Part shown: one piece after another, positions 8,092-16,336 of the stretch
How the letters are laid out: every line of letters begins with the position of its first letter
Numbering within the stretch: position 1 is the stretch's first letter
NCBI GenBank assembly: GCA_030540395.1
Contig: JAUNWI010000001.1
Location: forward strand, 62,001 to 126,000
Reading direction: 5' to 3'
From: Phascolarctobacterium sp.
GTDB taxonomy: Bacteria; Bacillota; Negativicutes; Acidaminococcales; Acidaminococcaceae
DNA: 64,000 nt
Translations under genes and position numbers: made by a program
Notes under the pieces: model-generated
Told to the model about the DNA's origin: nothing
Database searches by the model: none
What the model saw: only the letters and a program-made list of their open reading frames with translations

Positions 8092-8485
8092 GTTTTCCCG
8101 CAGTCAAAGCCTAATGGCAAGTTGTTTTCCAATGACTACCCTCCAATCCATCATTGGCGGAAAATGGAAGATTTTAATTCTATGGTATATCGCAGTATAT
8201 AAAGTCCAAAGATTCGGAGAATTACAAAGAAGAATCGGAGACGAAATTACAAAGTCGACACTTACAAAGCAGCTACGAGAGTTAGAAAACGACGGTTGGA
8301 TTCATCGCTATATTTATCAAGAAATACCCCCAAAGGTTGAATACACCCTTACAGAATTGGCAGAAAGCTTTGTTCCTATTCTTGAGCAGATGAAGGAACG
8401 GAGCGAAATACATTTATGTTACCACAAAATTTCGTTAGCTAATAATAGAAGTAACCCCTTTACTGCAAACAAAAAAGAGTTATAA
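8078..8485 (+). CDS. HxlR-family winged-helix transcriptional regulator
   Basis: DNA-binding regulator of the HxlR type (135 residues). The usual core is present: IIGGKWKILILWYI, the recognition helix region with ITKSTLTKQLRELENDGWIHR, and the wing EIPPKVEYTLTELAESF. A Cys lies a few residues before the GGKWK motif, where redox- or aldehyde-sensing HxlR proteins have one, here in SCFPMTT. It overlaps the 5' end of the radical SAM remnant head-to-head by 14 bases, an arrangement expected if it once controlled that gene. The ATG at 8078 has the ribosome site AAGGGGG seven bases upstream. Confidence 0.85.
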   Translation: MADNKFSRSQSLMASCFPMTTLQSIIGGKWKILILWYIAVYKVQRFGELQRRIGDEITKSTLTKQLRELENDGWIHRYIYQEIPPKVEYTLTELAESFVPILEQMKERSEIHLCYHKISLANNRSNPFTANKKEL

Positions 8486-8579
8486 TGATAGTATAGTCTC
8501 ACCAATTTCCCTCAAACATAGTCTTAGAAATTGCAAAATCCGCTTCTTTACCCCCAATGCATTACAAAGGAGGCATATT

Positions 8580-9053
8580 ATGCAACAAAAAGCATCTTCT
8601 GACAGTAAAATAGTGATCAGTGAGGTCATGATGCCCCATCAGGCCAATGTTGCCGGCAATATTCACGGCGGCGAAATCATCAAAATTATGGACTCCTGTG
8701 CCTATGCCACAGCACGGCGCTATTCTCGCACCAATGTAGTGACAGCCCGAATCGACGAAGTACAATTCCATTTGCCCATCTTCATCGGTGACCTTTTAAT
8801 CTGTACCGGTCAAGTTATTTATGTTGGTCAAAGCTCGATGGAAGTTGCCGTAACAGTGGACGTAGAGGATTTAGAGACTGAAGGACAAAAGCGTGCTCTC
8901 ACCGCTTATTTCACCATGATTGCCCTGGACAAAAAGGGCCGCCCCACCACTGTACCCCGTTTAATATGTGAAACTGAAGAAGAAAAAAAGGCCTTTTCTG
9001 AGGGAGAGCGCCGCTACCTCCTGCGTAAGCAAAGCAAGCAGATAGAACAATAA
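8580..9053 (+). CDS. Acyl-CoA thioesterase (hotdog fold, YkhA/BFIT type)
   Basis: Cytoplasmic thioesterase that hydrolyses acyl-CoA. The 157-residue product has the hotdog signature: VMMPHQANVAGNIHGGEIIKIMDSCAY (Asn/Asp active-site region), VVTARIDEVQFHLPIFIGD and LTAYFTMIALD. Length fits single-domain members. ATG at 8580 has AAGGAGG upstream. The next gene, phosphatase copy 2, begins 15 bases after its stop, so both may be read together; this pairing was created by the segmental duplication. Confidence 0.85.
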   Translation: MQQKASSDSKIVISEVMMPHQANVAGNIHGGEIIKIMDSCAYATARRYSRTNVVTARIDEVQFHLPIFIGDLLICTGQVIYVGQSSMEVAVTVDVEDLETEGQKRALTAYFTMIALDKKGRPTTVPRLICETEEEKKAFSEGERRYLLRKQSKQIEQ

Positions 9054-9067
9054 AGAGGTTTCTGAAC

Positions 9068-9523
9068 GTGCATAAAATACTATTCATATGCCATGGGAAT
9101 ATATGTAGATCGCCCATGGCGGAGTTTCTATTAAAGGATATTGTTCGTAAGCGCGGCCTTGCTAATGAATTTGAAATTGCCAGCGCCGCTACCAGTCGAG
9201 AAGAAATCGGTAATCCCGTCCATCATGGCACAAAGCATAAATTGGCGCAGCTTGGCATCAGCGTAGCCGGCAAAACAGCACGCCAGGTAACTGCTCGTGA
9301 TTATCGCTATTACGATTTACTTCTTGTTATGGACAATAACAATATTCGTAACATGCGACGCCTGTTGGGAGAAGATGTTGATGATAAGGTACATCTCCTT
9401 TTAGATTATACCCCTCGTAAGGGGCAAAGCATCGCCGACCCTTGGTATACAGGTGATTTTGACATTACCTATGATGACATCATGGAGGGACTCGCAGGCC
9501 TCTTACAGCATCTTGGATACTAA
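9068..9523 (+). CDS. Low-molecular-weight protein tyrosine phosphatase, copy 2
   Basis: Near-identical duplicate of the gene at 4186-4641: the same GTG start, CHGNICRS active-site loop and DPWYTGDFD acid loop, with one residue difference close to the C-terminus and a few silent changes. Homology to copy 1 starts at the ribosome site and continues through the terminator into the end of the downstream amidohydrolase. It sits directly behind the thioesterase gene and now depends on that gene's promoter, unlike copy 1. Confidence 0.9.
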   Translation: MHKILFICHGNICRSPMAEFLLKDIVRKRGLANEFEIASAATSREEIGNPVHHGTKHKLAQLGISVAGKTARQVTARDYRYYDLLLVMDNNNIRNMRRLLGEDVDDKVHLLLDYTPRKGQSIADPWYTGDFDITYDDIMEGLAGLLQHLGY

Positions 9524-9528
9524 AAAAG

Positions 9529-9570
9529 CAGCACCATACCACATCTGTGACGAAGGTATGGTGCTGTTTT
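9529..9570 (+). terminator. Intrinsic terminator after phosphatase copy 2
   Basis: Same CAGCACCATACC / GGTATGGTGCTG stem and T run as at 4647-4689, carried along in the duplication. Confidence 0.85.
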
Positions 9571-9651
9571 AGCGTTTAAATTCCCCCTATTTACTATTCC
9601 TATCCTCGCTATTAAGCTCCTTATAAATCTGCTGCTCTTTTTCTCATCACC

Positions 9652-9877
9652 TTATTTCAGCTCACACATGGTTTTCAAAGCATCATAGGCCACCAGCACC
9701 GCCTTTGCGAGGTCCTTAGCCTCACTTTTTTCCTCCGGGCAATGGCTTCTTCCCCCGGCGCTGGGTACGAAAAGCATAGCTGCAGGCAGCTGAGCGCCAA
9801 AAATCTGGGCATCATGACCTGCTCCGCTAGGTAGATGCATATAATCATATTGTCTCTCGATGCAGCTCATTTCAAAA
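9652..9877 (-). pseudogene. 3' fragment of the M20 amidohydrolase (duplicated, truncated)
   Basis: Encodes only the last 70-odd residues of the enzyme at 4707-5942 (ERQYDYMHLPSGAGHDAQ through the end), including one metal-binding His but none of the other catalytic residues. Similarity to the full gene stops abruptly at 9877 (matching 4932), exactly where a different sequence starts with an AAACGTTACTCGAAAC motif. The last few codons have also diverged from the parent. Confidence 0.85.
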
Positions 9878-9937
9878 ACGTTACTCGAAACAGGCGTTTG
9901 TGTCGCGATGTGACGTGCACGTTGCAGCAGTTTCAGA

Positions 9938-10021
9938 CTAACTCAGCACTTCGCCCACTAGCACCATCCAGCCTATGCACAATAGTACTACTTCTAATTC
10001 TGCGATAAACTTATCATCCAT
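9938..10021 (-). CDS. Possible 27-residue hydrophobic small protein
   Basis: A short frame with a reasonable ribosome site (GAGG seven bases before ATG 10021) encodes a peptide with two acidic residues after Met and a hydrophobic stretch EVVLLCIGWMVLVGEVL. It directly follows the FRG-domain fragment. It could be a real membrane micropeptide or chance; I know no homologue. Confidence 0.25.
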   Translation of the reverse strand: MDDKFIAELEVVLLCIGWMVLVGEVLS

Positions 10022-10030
10022 AATAAAGCC

Positions 10031-10294
10031 TCATCTTTTCACATAATAATGCCGGGCCAACCACTTTGTCAGTCCATCCAAACCTGGATATACCATGCGC
10101 TCATTCACATTATACTGGTCTAGCAAATCCCTAGCATCCCAGCGCAGCTCTTTTTTGATGATAAATCGCACTGTATTTGTTGTGTTCTCCCTAAAAAAGT
10201 CATCCACACAGTCAATACCACTAGGCACCACGGAAAAGAAGGAATATTGATTAATTATCCTCTGGTCTACAGAAGGAGGTTCGATATTTACCAT
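10031..10294 (-). pseudogene. C-terminal fragment of an FRG-domain protein
   Basis: The 87 residues resemble the end of FRG-domain proteins: RIINQYSFFSVVPSG, a basic strand RFIIKKELRWDARDLLDQYNVNERMVYPGLDGL and a short tail. The N-terminal FRG motif itself is absent and no proper ribosome site precedes the frame, so this is probably a remnant. FRG proteins are frequent in accessory islands and around prophages, which suits the location. Confidence 0.5.
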
Positions 10295-10342
10295 AGCGCA
10301 AAACAGGTATTTGTTTTAAAGCGGTTATATTGGCCACTTTCC

Positions 10343-11341
10343 CTACGACACCCTCGGCTCCCAGCCAACCTCAAAGCCGTTGAAGGCAGCACTTTTATAC
10401 ATCTCTGGCAAGCGCTCATCTCGATAGCCATCAAAATCTGCCTTAAAGGCTTCCACTAACAAGGGCATACGCAAAATTTCCTTATTACGGGTAATAATAT
10501 TTCCCATAAACTGCGGTCCAGCCAGCTTGTCCTTTTTGCTGCCATTACAATTCTTGCAGGCCTGCACAAAATTCCATGCCTTGTCATCCTTCACAAAAGA
10601 CCAAGGAATAAAATGATCCACCTCGCAGCTTCCGTTCAGCTCACAATCACAATAAAAGCATCTATGATTATGCAAATCCTCTAAAAGCAACTTACGATAG
10701 CGGCTTAAATCCGTTCTTTGGGAAGAGTCATCCAAGCAACCAGCGATATCATAGGCATATTCCTTGTCATTAACGCTCTCCAAAAATTTAATCCACTCAA
10801 AATAATTCAGCTTGCCAATGATATAAGCATATTTCAACAGGAACATATAGGCAAAATAGTTGAATTTGATGTGTGTTTTCTGCTTGTCAAAGCCATAGAC
10901 GATAAAGCGAAAATCAGCACACAAGGCTCCCACCACGTTAGTACTGCAATACTTCACCGCACCCGCAATGAGCCTGTCGCGCTCCACCTGCGTCAAGCGT
11001 TCAAAGGGCATCTCAGGGCAAGCCATGTTCCTTTCTTTAGTTTCTTCAATCAGCTTGGTAATCAGCGCCCGCCCCTTGCGAATCTGGTTCAGATGATGCT
11101 TCACGATCAAATTCCAGTAAATCTCCGTAAAACGGGCAAAGATATCCACCATAGACAATTCCAGATTCTCGTTCACATTATAAATATTGTCCAAAATAGA
11201 CTTAAAAAAGCAAAATTTATAGCTGGTCGTGAACCTTGCCCGCGTACTAAACAGGTTATTAATCGCACTCCACAGCTCATCATCGGAATGGTACGCATTA
11301 TTTATGGGAGATTCTTTTAAATCACAGCCAGGAATCGCCAT
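10343..11341 (-). CDS. HNH endonuclease domain protein
   Basis: Predicted nuclease of about 332 residues. The C-terminal third has a complete zinc-type HNH module: HRCFYCDCEL, then EVDHFIPWS with the catalytic DH pair, then ACKNCNGSKKDK with the second Cys pair. The N-terminal two thirds are helical with no named domain that I recognise. The ATG at 11341 has AGGGG six bases upstream, and the gene starts 11 bases after the stop of the methyltransferase gene, so the two form an operon. Such a methyltransferase-HNH pairing suggests a restriction-like or other defence role, but this is inference; no specificity subunit or helicase is present. Confidence 0.8.
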   Translation of the reverse strand: MAIPGCDLKESPINNAYHSDDELWSAINNLFSTRARFTTSYKFCFFKSILDNIYNVNENLELSMVDIFARFTEIYWNLIVKHHLNQIRKGRALITKLIEETKERNMACPEMPFERLTQVERDRLIAGAVKYCSTNVVGALCADFRFIVYGFDKQKTHIKFNYFAYMFLLKYAYIIGKLNYFEWIKFLESVNDKEYAYDIAGCLDDSSQRTDLSRYRKLLLEDLHNHRCFYCDCELNGSCEVDHFIPWSFVKDDKAWNFVQACKNCNGSKKDKLAGPQFMGNIITRNKEILRMPLLVEAFKADFDGYRDERLPEMYKSAAFNGFEVGWEPRVS

Positions 11342-11352
11342 TGCCAACACCC

Positions 11353-11952
11353 CTATCTAAAGCACCGCTTTTTCAGCAGCACATTCAACCATTTTTCTTC
11401 ACCCCTGCCGGGACGCACATCTCCCGTAATCCACAGCTCTTTTACTTCTAGTCCGCCCACTTCCTTGAGCAGCCTTGCAAGGCCTTCTTCATCTAAATCC
11501 GTAAAAAATCTGCCATTGCGTTCGCCAGTAAAATGGCCGTATTTAAAGGACGTATAAATCACGCCCTCGCCCTTCACCGCACGCACCATTTTCCGCATCA
11601 CAACCACTAAATCGGCCCACCCCAGATGCAAAATAGAAGCGCACGCCCAAATGCCATCGTACTTTGCCACGGCATACAGCTCATCAAAAAGCATTTTCTT
11701 CACGCTTATGCCAGTATGCTCGCTGGCCAATTTGCATAGCTCTTTCGAACCATCGGTGGCTTCCACTGCATAGCCGCGCTCTAAAAAGTACTTGGTGTCG
11801 CGGCCACTACCGCAGCCAAAGTCCAGAATGCACGCACCTGCCACCAGCTGCGCCAAAAACCTGTCTTGAGTTATATGAAAATCTACACCCACCGTGCCTT
11901 GGACGAAGTCCTGGGCGTTGGCGTTGTAGTAGTTGAGAGTTTGGTTATCCAT
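11353..11952 (-). CDS. Class I SAM-dependent methyltransferase (TehB-like)
   Basis: Rossmann-fold methyltransferase of about 199 residues. Motif I is ILDFGCGSGRDTKYF near residue 40; ATDGSKELC gives the acidic end of strand 2; the DGIWACASILHL stretch matches motif IV of small-molecule methyltransferases, with no DPPY/NPPY, so DNA adenine or N4-cytosine methylation is unlikely. I prefer ATG 11952 (AAAGGA seven bases upstream) to 11973. It is co-transcribed with the HNH nuclease. The target could be a small molecule, RNA or protein. Confidence 0.8.
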   Translation of the reverse strand: MDNQTLNYYNANAQDFVQGTVGVDFHITQDRFLAQLVAGACILDFGCGSGRDTKYFLERGYAVEATDGSKELCKLASEHTGISVKKMLFDELYAVAKYDGIWACASILHLGWADLVVVMRKMVRAVKGEGVIYTSFKYGHFTGERNGRFFTDLDEEGLARLLKEVGGLEVKELWITGDVRPGRGEEKWLNVLLKKRCFR

Positions 11953-12050
11953 ATGCTTATCCTTTGCGAACATAATATATGGGTATATTTCTCTAAGAAT
12001 GGGCTTTTTCCTGCCTTACAAGAGTATTATTATCGCCTACAATAACAACA

Positions 12051-12110
12051 ACGCCCCAGCACAGCGAAAGACGTGACTCAAAAGTCTCATCCTTCGCCGC
12101 ACTGGGGCGC
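12051..12110. terminator. Long hairpin between methyltransferase and Rpn nuclease genes
   Basis: ACGCCCCAG(C)...ACTGGGGCGC outer stem with CGAAAG/CTTCG and GACT/AGTC inner pairs. It has no strong T run, so termination strength is uncertain; it resembles the GCGCCCCAGCGCAGTG stem of the terminator at 28330-28399. Confidence 0.5.
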
Positions 12111-12149
12111 CCAAATTTTACAATATTACACCCTTACAAAAGCAGTAAT

Positions 12150-13118
12150 CTACAGCAAGGGCAACAGCTTCTGCTGCTCTTCAGGAGAAAATTTCAAAAT
12201 CTCCATCGCATCTAAAGCACTAACCTTTAAACTATCCATCAATGCATTAACATTCTTTAGACGCTCTTTCAATTCGCCAATCGCTTCGCCTTTCACGATA
12301 CCAATCGCTTCGCCTTCTTCCCTTATACCTTTACTCAAATTGCACATTTCGTCCACCTCCTGCTTTACCTTCTCAGTCATCGCAATGCCAAAACTATCTT
12401 CTAAGATATTCATTCGCTCTTGGGCGTCCAAATTCCTGCTCAAAAGCACCGAAAGCATTTTAATTACATCGTCCTGCAAATCCATGAAATCAACCGCCGT
12501 GTAAATCATTACCACGGTCAGCAAGTCATAATTGTTCACAGGCTCAACATGTTCGCCAACGAAGCTGTCCTCTTTAACAGAATAAATGTTAATCGTATTC
12601 TGCTTATACAAAGGCCCATCAGTGCAAATCCAAATGCTATACACCTTCTTAAGCTTTTCGTATTCCGCATTGACAAACTCCCTGCCGTACTGCGCCGACA
12701 GCATGCGCCCGCAATAGTACAGCGCTCTTTTGGTCAGCGGATACCCAGGGTTCGTATCATTTTGGGCTTCCACATTCAAAATCAGCTTGATTAGGTAGCC
12801 ATCCTGCGGGGCCAAGGCATAAAAGATAATGTCATAGGTTACCCAGCCCTCATTTAGGCTTTTGTCTTCCGAATTCATGCCAGTAATCAACTTAACATTG
12901 CTAGTGTTCGGATGAACGCCGATTTCTGCAACATGGGGCTCGCCCTCGATGTACTTGTTGATTATGTCATCAATGCTGCAATCCTTAAACTCCACAACAC
13001 AGCGCTGCATGATTCTGGCCAAAAACTCCTTGTAGGCCAGCAGCCTTTTGCAGGCCGCGTCATACTTGGCATCGGCGCTGCTTTTGATATCATGAGCCAG
13101 TGAATTTTGTTGTTCCAA
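12150..13118 (-). CDS. Rpn-family nuclease (PD-(D/E)XK transposase-like)
   Basis: A 322-residue member of the Rpn/YhgA-like group of PD-(D/E)XK nucleases, known as recombination-promoting nucleases. The catalytic core is recognisable: E in HVAEIGV, TYDIIFYA with the metal-binding Asp, and LKLIL-type strand followed by NVEAQND (E-x-Q). The C-terminal half is helical and contains a repeated EAIG(I/E) segment (GEAIGIVKGEAIGE), a feature common in these proteins. The gene is free-standing; 'transposase' in databases reflects fold similarity rather than proven transposition. There are no inverted repeats directly beside it. Confidence 0.85.
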   Translation of the reverse strand: MEQQNSLAHDIKSSADAKYDAACKRLLAYKEFLARIMQRCVVEFKDCSIDDIINKYIEGEPHVAEIGVHPNTSNVKLITGMNSEDKSLNEGWVTYDIIFYALAPQDGYLIKLILNVEAQNDTNPGYPLTKRALYYCGRMLSAQYGREFVNAEYEKLKKVYSIWICTDGPLYKQNTINIYSVKEDSFVGEHVEPVNNYDLLTVVMIYTAVDFMDLQDDVIKMLSVLLSRNLDAQERMNILEDSFGIAMTEKVKQEVDEMCNLSKGIREEGEAIGIVKGEAIGELKERLKNVNALMDSLKVSALDAMEILKFSPEEQQKLLPLL

Positions 13119-13674
13119 TTAATTTCTCACCCCAATCTTAGCACATTTCTGTGCTTTTGGCTAGATTTGGTGGTGTTCGCTTGCAAGTTTTCTCACCAGC
13201 TCTATTATAGCACTAATTATCTGACTTTTCAAGTTAATTGCAAAATTTCTTCTAGTCTTTTTTATCTGTTTTTATGTACATTGAATGACAACAAAAGTAC
13301 TGAAATTTTATGGGTAACGAAACGTTACTCGAAACGCGTGTTTGTAACATATGTTCCTGCAAACAGGAAGAAAAAATGACATTCTTTGTTATAAATTAGT
13401 AGTATAATATACAGAATTTAATGAAGTGAAAATCAATCATCTTAAAGACATCATAAAATCTACCGCTCATTTGATTATTCGTTTTGCTCATCAGGAAGGA
13501 TTAGGTAATGCCGCAAATTTTTAGGATTGCAGGATATATTAAATACATGGATAATAATCTCTCTTCCCTTGCAGGAATCATTCTACAAATGGCGAATTAA
13601 AGCATCAGTAATAGTTCTCCAAAATAAACATCCTAAATATAATTTCTTAATGATGCATTCAAGGAGGTTTCTTT
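13119..13674. other. Intergenic stretch with repeats and a possible gene remnant
   Basis: AT-rich. Contains a copy of a dispersed CAAAAGTACTGA element (13292-13311), an AAACGTTACTCGAAAC copy (13320-13345) matching the one at 9876-9901, a TATAAT at about 13405-13415 and the DUF4160-like start described separately. No full gene is visible. Confidence 0.6.
13508..13600 (+). pseudogene. Possible 5' remnant of a DUF4160-type gene
   Basis: ATG 13508, behind an AAGGATTAG stretch, starts MPQIFRIAGYI, which matches the start of one DUF4160 subgroup as I remember it. After about ten residues similarity is lost and the frame stops at codon 31. DUF4160 proteins are often paired with DUF2442 in toxin-antitoxin-like loci, but no partner is seen here. 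Confidence 0.25.
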
Positions 13675-14604
13675 ATGTCTATCCGCGAGATTTCTTTTCC
13701 TTCCGCCAATGGCCGTGATACTATCAAAGCATGGTCCTACAGCCCTTTAGGCGAGCCTAAAGCTGTTGTACAAATAATGCATGACTTCGGCGAGCACTCC
13801 AGACGTTATCTGCATATGATTAGTAAATTTAACGAGGCTGGCTACGTTGTCTTTGCTGATGACCATCTAGGTCATGGTAAAACCGGTGTTGATAGCGGCA
13901 CCTTAGGTGACCCCCATTCCGGCGGCTATATGACCTTTTTAGAGGACGAAAAAGCATTGCATGACATTGCCAAAGAAACTTATCCTAACCTGCCCTATTT
14001 CGTTTTCGGCCATAGCTGGGGCTCCATGCTAGCTCGCGGCTATGCAGCACACTACGGTGAGGATCTGGCCGGACTGATGCTCTGTGGCGTGTGCTCCCTG
14101 TGGCCAGGCTATGAATTAGTATATAATGACCCTGAGGTAAACGCCGCCTATAAAGAAAATCCTTACCAACCAGCAGGCAGAGCCCTTGATTTATTGTTAG
14201 GTGGCATGACAGACCGCATTGAGAATCCCAATGGTCCTGGAGACTGGATTGCCAAGGATCCGAGAGTTGTTGCCGACCATGCCGGAGATATGTTTAATAC
14301 CTTCGATACTACCCTTGAGCTTGTTTATGATGTTTGCGCCCTACAGCATTTCACAGAAACTCCCGTATGGGCACCCATGGTTCCCAAGGCACTGCCCTGT
14401 TATCTTATTGCCGGCGACCAAGACCCCTGTGGCTATTATGGCGAAGGTCTTTACCATGTAGCCAACACCCTAATCAACACTGGCCACAAGGTAAAAGTAA
14501 AGGCTTACAGCGGCTATCGCCACGAGGTACACAATGAGCCCGACCTGCGTGATGAAGTTGAAGCAGGCTTAGTAAGCTTCATTGAAGCTGTCCTCGCCAA
14601 GTAA
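13675..14604 (+). CDS. Alpha/beta hydrolase (lysophospholipase-like), copy 2
   Basis: Paralogue of the gene at 6155-7081 with the same length (309 residues) and an intact triad: FGHSWGSM, IAGDQDPCGYYG and SGYRHEVHNE. Most differences lie in the lid region (residues 140-215) and in the oxyanion-loop area (MHDFGEHSRRY here versus IHGYGEHSRRY), so the two may differ in substrate. ATG at 13675 follows CAAGGAGG. It is oppositely oriented and has its own terminator. Confidence 0.88.
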   Translation: MSIREISFPSANGRDTIKAWSYSPLGEPKAVVQIMHDFGEHSRRYLHMISKFNEAGYVVFADDHLGHGKTGVDSGTLGDPHSGGYMTFLEDEKALHDIAKETYPNLPYFVFGHSWGSMLARGYAAHYGEDLAGLMLCGVCSLWPGYELVYNDPEVNAAYKENPYQPAGRALDLLLGGMTDRIENPNGPGDWIAKDPRVVADHAGDMFNTFDTTLELVYDVCALQHFTETPVWAPMVPKALPCYLIAGDQDPCGYYGEGLYHVANTLINTGHKVKVKAYSGYRHEVHNEPDLRDEVEAGLVSFIEAVLAK

Positions 14605-14612
14605 ATATAACA

Positions 14613-14657
14613 AAAAAGTCTGAGAAGCGGTCACAACAACCAATTCTCAGACTTTTT
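14613..14657 (+). terminator. Intrinsic terminator after alpha/beta hydrolase copy 2
   Basis: Stem AAAGTCTGAGAA / TTCTCAGACTTT with a T run. Confidence 0.85.
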
Positions 14658-14787
14658 CCGTCTAGATTCCTACCTTATTTGTGAAAGCATTCACATTCTT
14701 AAAAATCAATCTAAAGCTTGCAGCAGCTCTGTTTATACCTAGCTCGCTCAAACTTGTGCTATAATAAAAGCAAAAGGAGGCTTTATT

Positions 14788-15516
14788 ATGTTCAACCGCA
14801 AAATCTACTCATCCCTAAAGCTTTTACTTTTGGTAATTTTTACCTTGTATATTACTACATTTAACGCTCTCTCTGTTCAAGCTGCTTCCCCTAACGAAAA
14901 CTGCATCATGGTCAATGCCGGGGCCAGTATGGAGGTTGCTCCCGATTTGGCCTATCTGCGCTGTAATATTGTTGGCAAAGGTGCTACTGCAGCCGCGGCC
15001 ACGGCTAATACAGCCAAAATAATTAATGATGTGCGTCACAGCCTGCTTGGCCTCAACATCATTAGCGAAGATATTGTCAACATGAGCTACAATACCCATT
15101 CCACTTATGATAATAAGGGTAAGGTTACGGGCTACAAGGCCGAAACCAGCCTGCGTATTACTGTTCGTGAGCTAAAAAAGCTTGGTAACGTGATTGATAA
15201 AATCACAGCCAGTGGCGTTAATAACATTAACGGCATTACCTATACCCTTAGCGACAAAAACCTTTATCGCAGCATGCTCTTAGCCAAGGCTGTAGAAAAT
15301 GCTCGTCAACAGGCTGCCGTTGTAGCCAACGCTGGTGGCCGCACTCTAGGAACACTGCTCAGCGCCAGCTTTTCCACCGTCAATCAGGTAGAACGCAGCG
15401 CCGCCAGACCCATGCTGAACAAAATGGCCACAGCTGATGGCAGCGCTCCCACCGAAATCGAAGCCAAAAACATCACCATCTCTGTAAACGTTAATACCAT
15501 ATTCAAATTGCTGTAA
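14788..15516 (+). CDS. SIMPL domain (DUF541) exported protein
   Basis: Secreted or periplasmic protein of 242 residues. A signal peptide with a long hydrophobic core ends near residue 32 (SVQAA). The SIMPL/DUF541 features follow: an N-terminal strand with NAGASMEVAPDLAYLRCNIVGKG, the central YKAETSLRITVRELKKLGNVIDKI, NGITYTLSDKNLYRSMLLAKAVENARQQAAVVANAGG, and a C-terminal ITISVNVN strand. The family forms oligomeric periplasmic assemblies, role poorly known. AAAGGAGG precedes the ATG. Converges on the flavin reductase gene. Confidence 0.88.
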   Translation: MFNRKIYSSLKLLLLVIFTLYITTFNALSVQAASPNENCIMVNAGASMEVAPDLAYLRCNIVGKGATAAAATANTAKIINDVRHSLLGLNIISEDIVNMSYNTHSTYDNKGKVTGYKAETSLRITVRELKKLGNVIDKITASGVNNINGITYTLSDKNLYRSMLLAKAVENARQQAAVVANAGGRTLGTLLSASFSTVNQVERSAARPMLNKMATADGSAPTEIEAKNITISVNVNTIFKLL

Positions 15517-15532
15517 AAAGCACGAAAAAAAT

Positions 15533-15565
15533 AAGAGCAGAGCCTTGTGCCCTGCTCTTTTTTTA
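15533..15565. terminator. Bidirectional terminator between SIMPL and flavin reductase genes
   Basis: AAGAGCAG ... CTGCTCTT stem with A run to the left and T run to the right. Closely similar to the terminator at 6116-6148. Confidence 0.85.
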
Positions 15566-16105
15566 TCATGCCTGTCGGCCCATTTCCCTAGCTTCCTTCA
15601 GCTTTGCATTGCCCTGGATATCACCTGGCATTACAACGCCGCCACAGAAAACACTTCCCTTAAGCTCTGCTTTGGGATAACACTCAATCCATCCATTAAG
15701 TCCTTCCAAAGCACGTTTAGGTGCGCTTTCCTCTTCTTCGGCAGCCGCGCTTAAAAAGTATATTTCACGGAATTTATAATCTTTAGGATACATAGAATTC
15801 ATGCGATCAATAAGCACCTTCATCTGACCGGACATTTCGTAATAATAAATTGGTGTAGCCCAAGCCACAATATCCGCATGCAAAACAGCTTCAGCAATCG
15901 GCAATGCATCATCCTTTATAACGCACTCACCCTTGGTTTGACATGCTAAGCACCCCAAGCAAAAAGCTATTTTTTTGCCTCTTAAAGAGATATATTCCAC
16001 TTCATGCCCCGCCTGCTTTGCCCCTTCGGCAAACTCCTGAGCCAATTTATCAGAATTGCTATTTGCTCTAAGGCTGGTTGAAATTACTACTACTTTTTTA
16101 GCCAT
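15566..16105 (-). CDS. NADPH-dependent FMN reductase / flavodoxin-fold protein
   Basis: Flavodoxin-like oxidoreductase of 179 residues: VVISTSLRANSNSDKLAQEF is the phosphate-binding loop for FMN, followed by LGCLACQTKGECVIKDD (Cys-rich loop common in iron-sulfur-flavoprotein-like relatives) and WATPIYYYEMSGQMKVLIDR. The Cys spacing is not sufficient for a full [4Fe-4S] site here. Start at ATG 16105 is set by GGAGG nine bases upstream. Its upstream 100 bases closely resemble those of the alpha/beta hydrolase at 7081, so the two genes share a duplicated promoter region. Confidence 0.85.
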   Translation of the reverse strand: MAKKVVVISTSLRANSNSDKLAQEFAEGAKQAGHEVEYISLRGKKIAFCLGCLACQTKGECVIKDDALPIAEAVLHADIVAWATPIYYYEMSGQMKVLIDRMNSMYPKDYKFREIYFLSAAAEEEESAPKRALEGLNGWIECYPKAELKGSVFCGGVVMPGDIQGNAKLKEAREMGRQA

Positions 16106-16336
16106 GATGATCATCCTCCCTACATTTATCATTAAACTAAGTATAGCACCACAGCAAAGCTCTGTAAACAAATTGGCAGGGACCAGCAAAATTTTACCTT
16201 GATTTTACTTAGAAAAACGGATCCGTTGGAAGCAATTATATATCGCCATCTTTTTTAATTTATTACTTGAAAAAATCAGTAAATGCGTGATAGAATAAAG
16301 CCTAGAGTACACAATCACCAGAGAAGAAGGTTGACT

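Noticed and set aside
12150..13118. Rpn gene as an active insertion sequence
   Set aside because: No terminal inverted repeats or target duplications flank it directly; the nearby AAACGTTACTCGAAAC repeats enclose a larger block.
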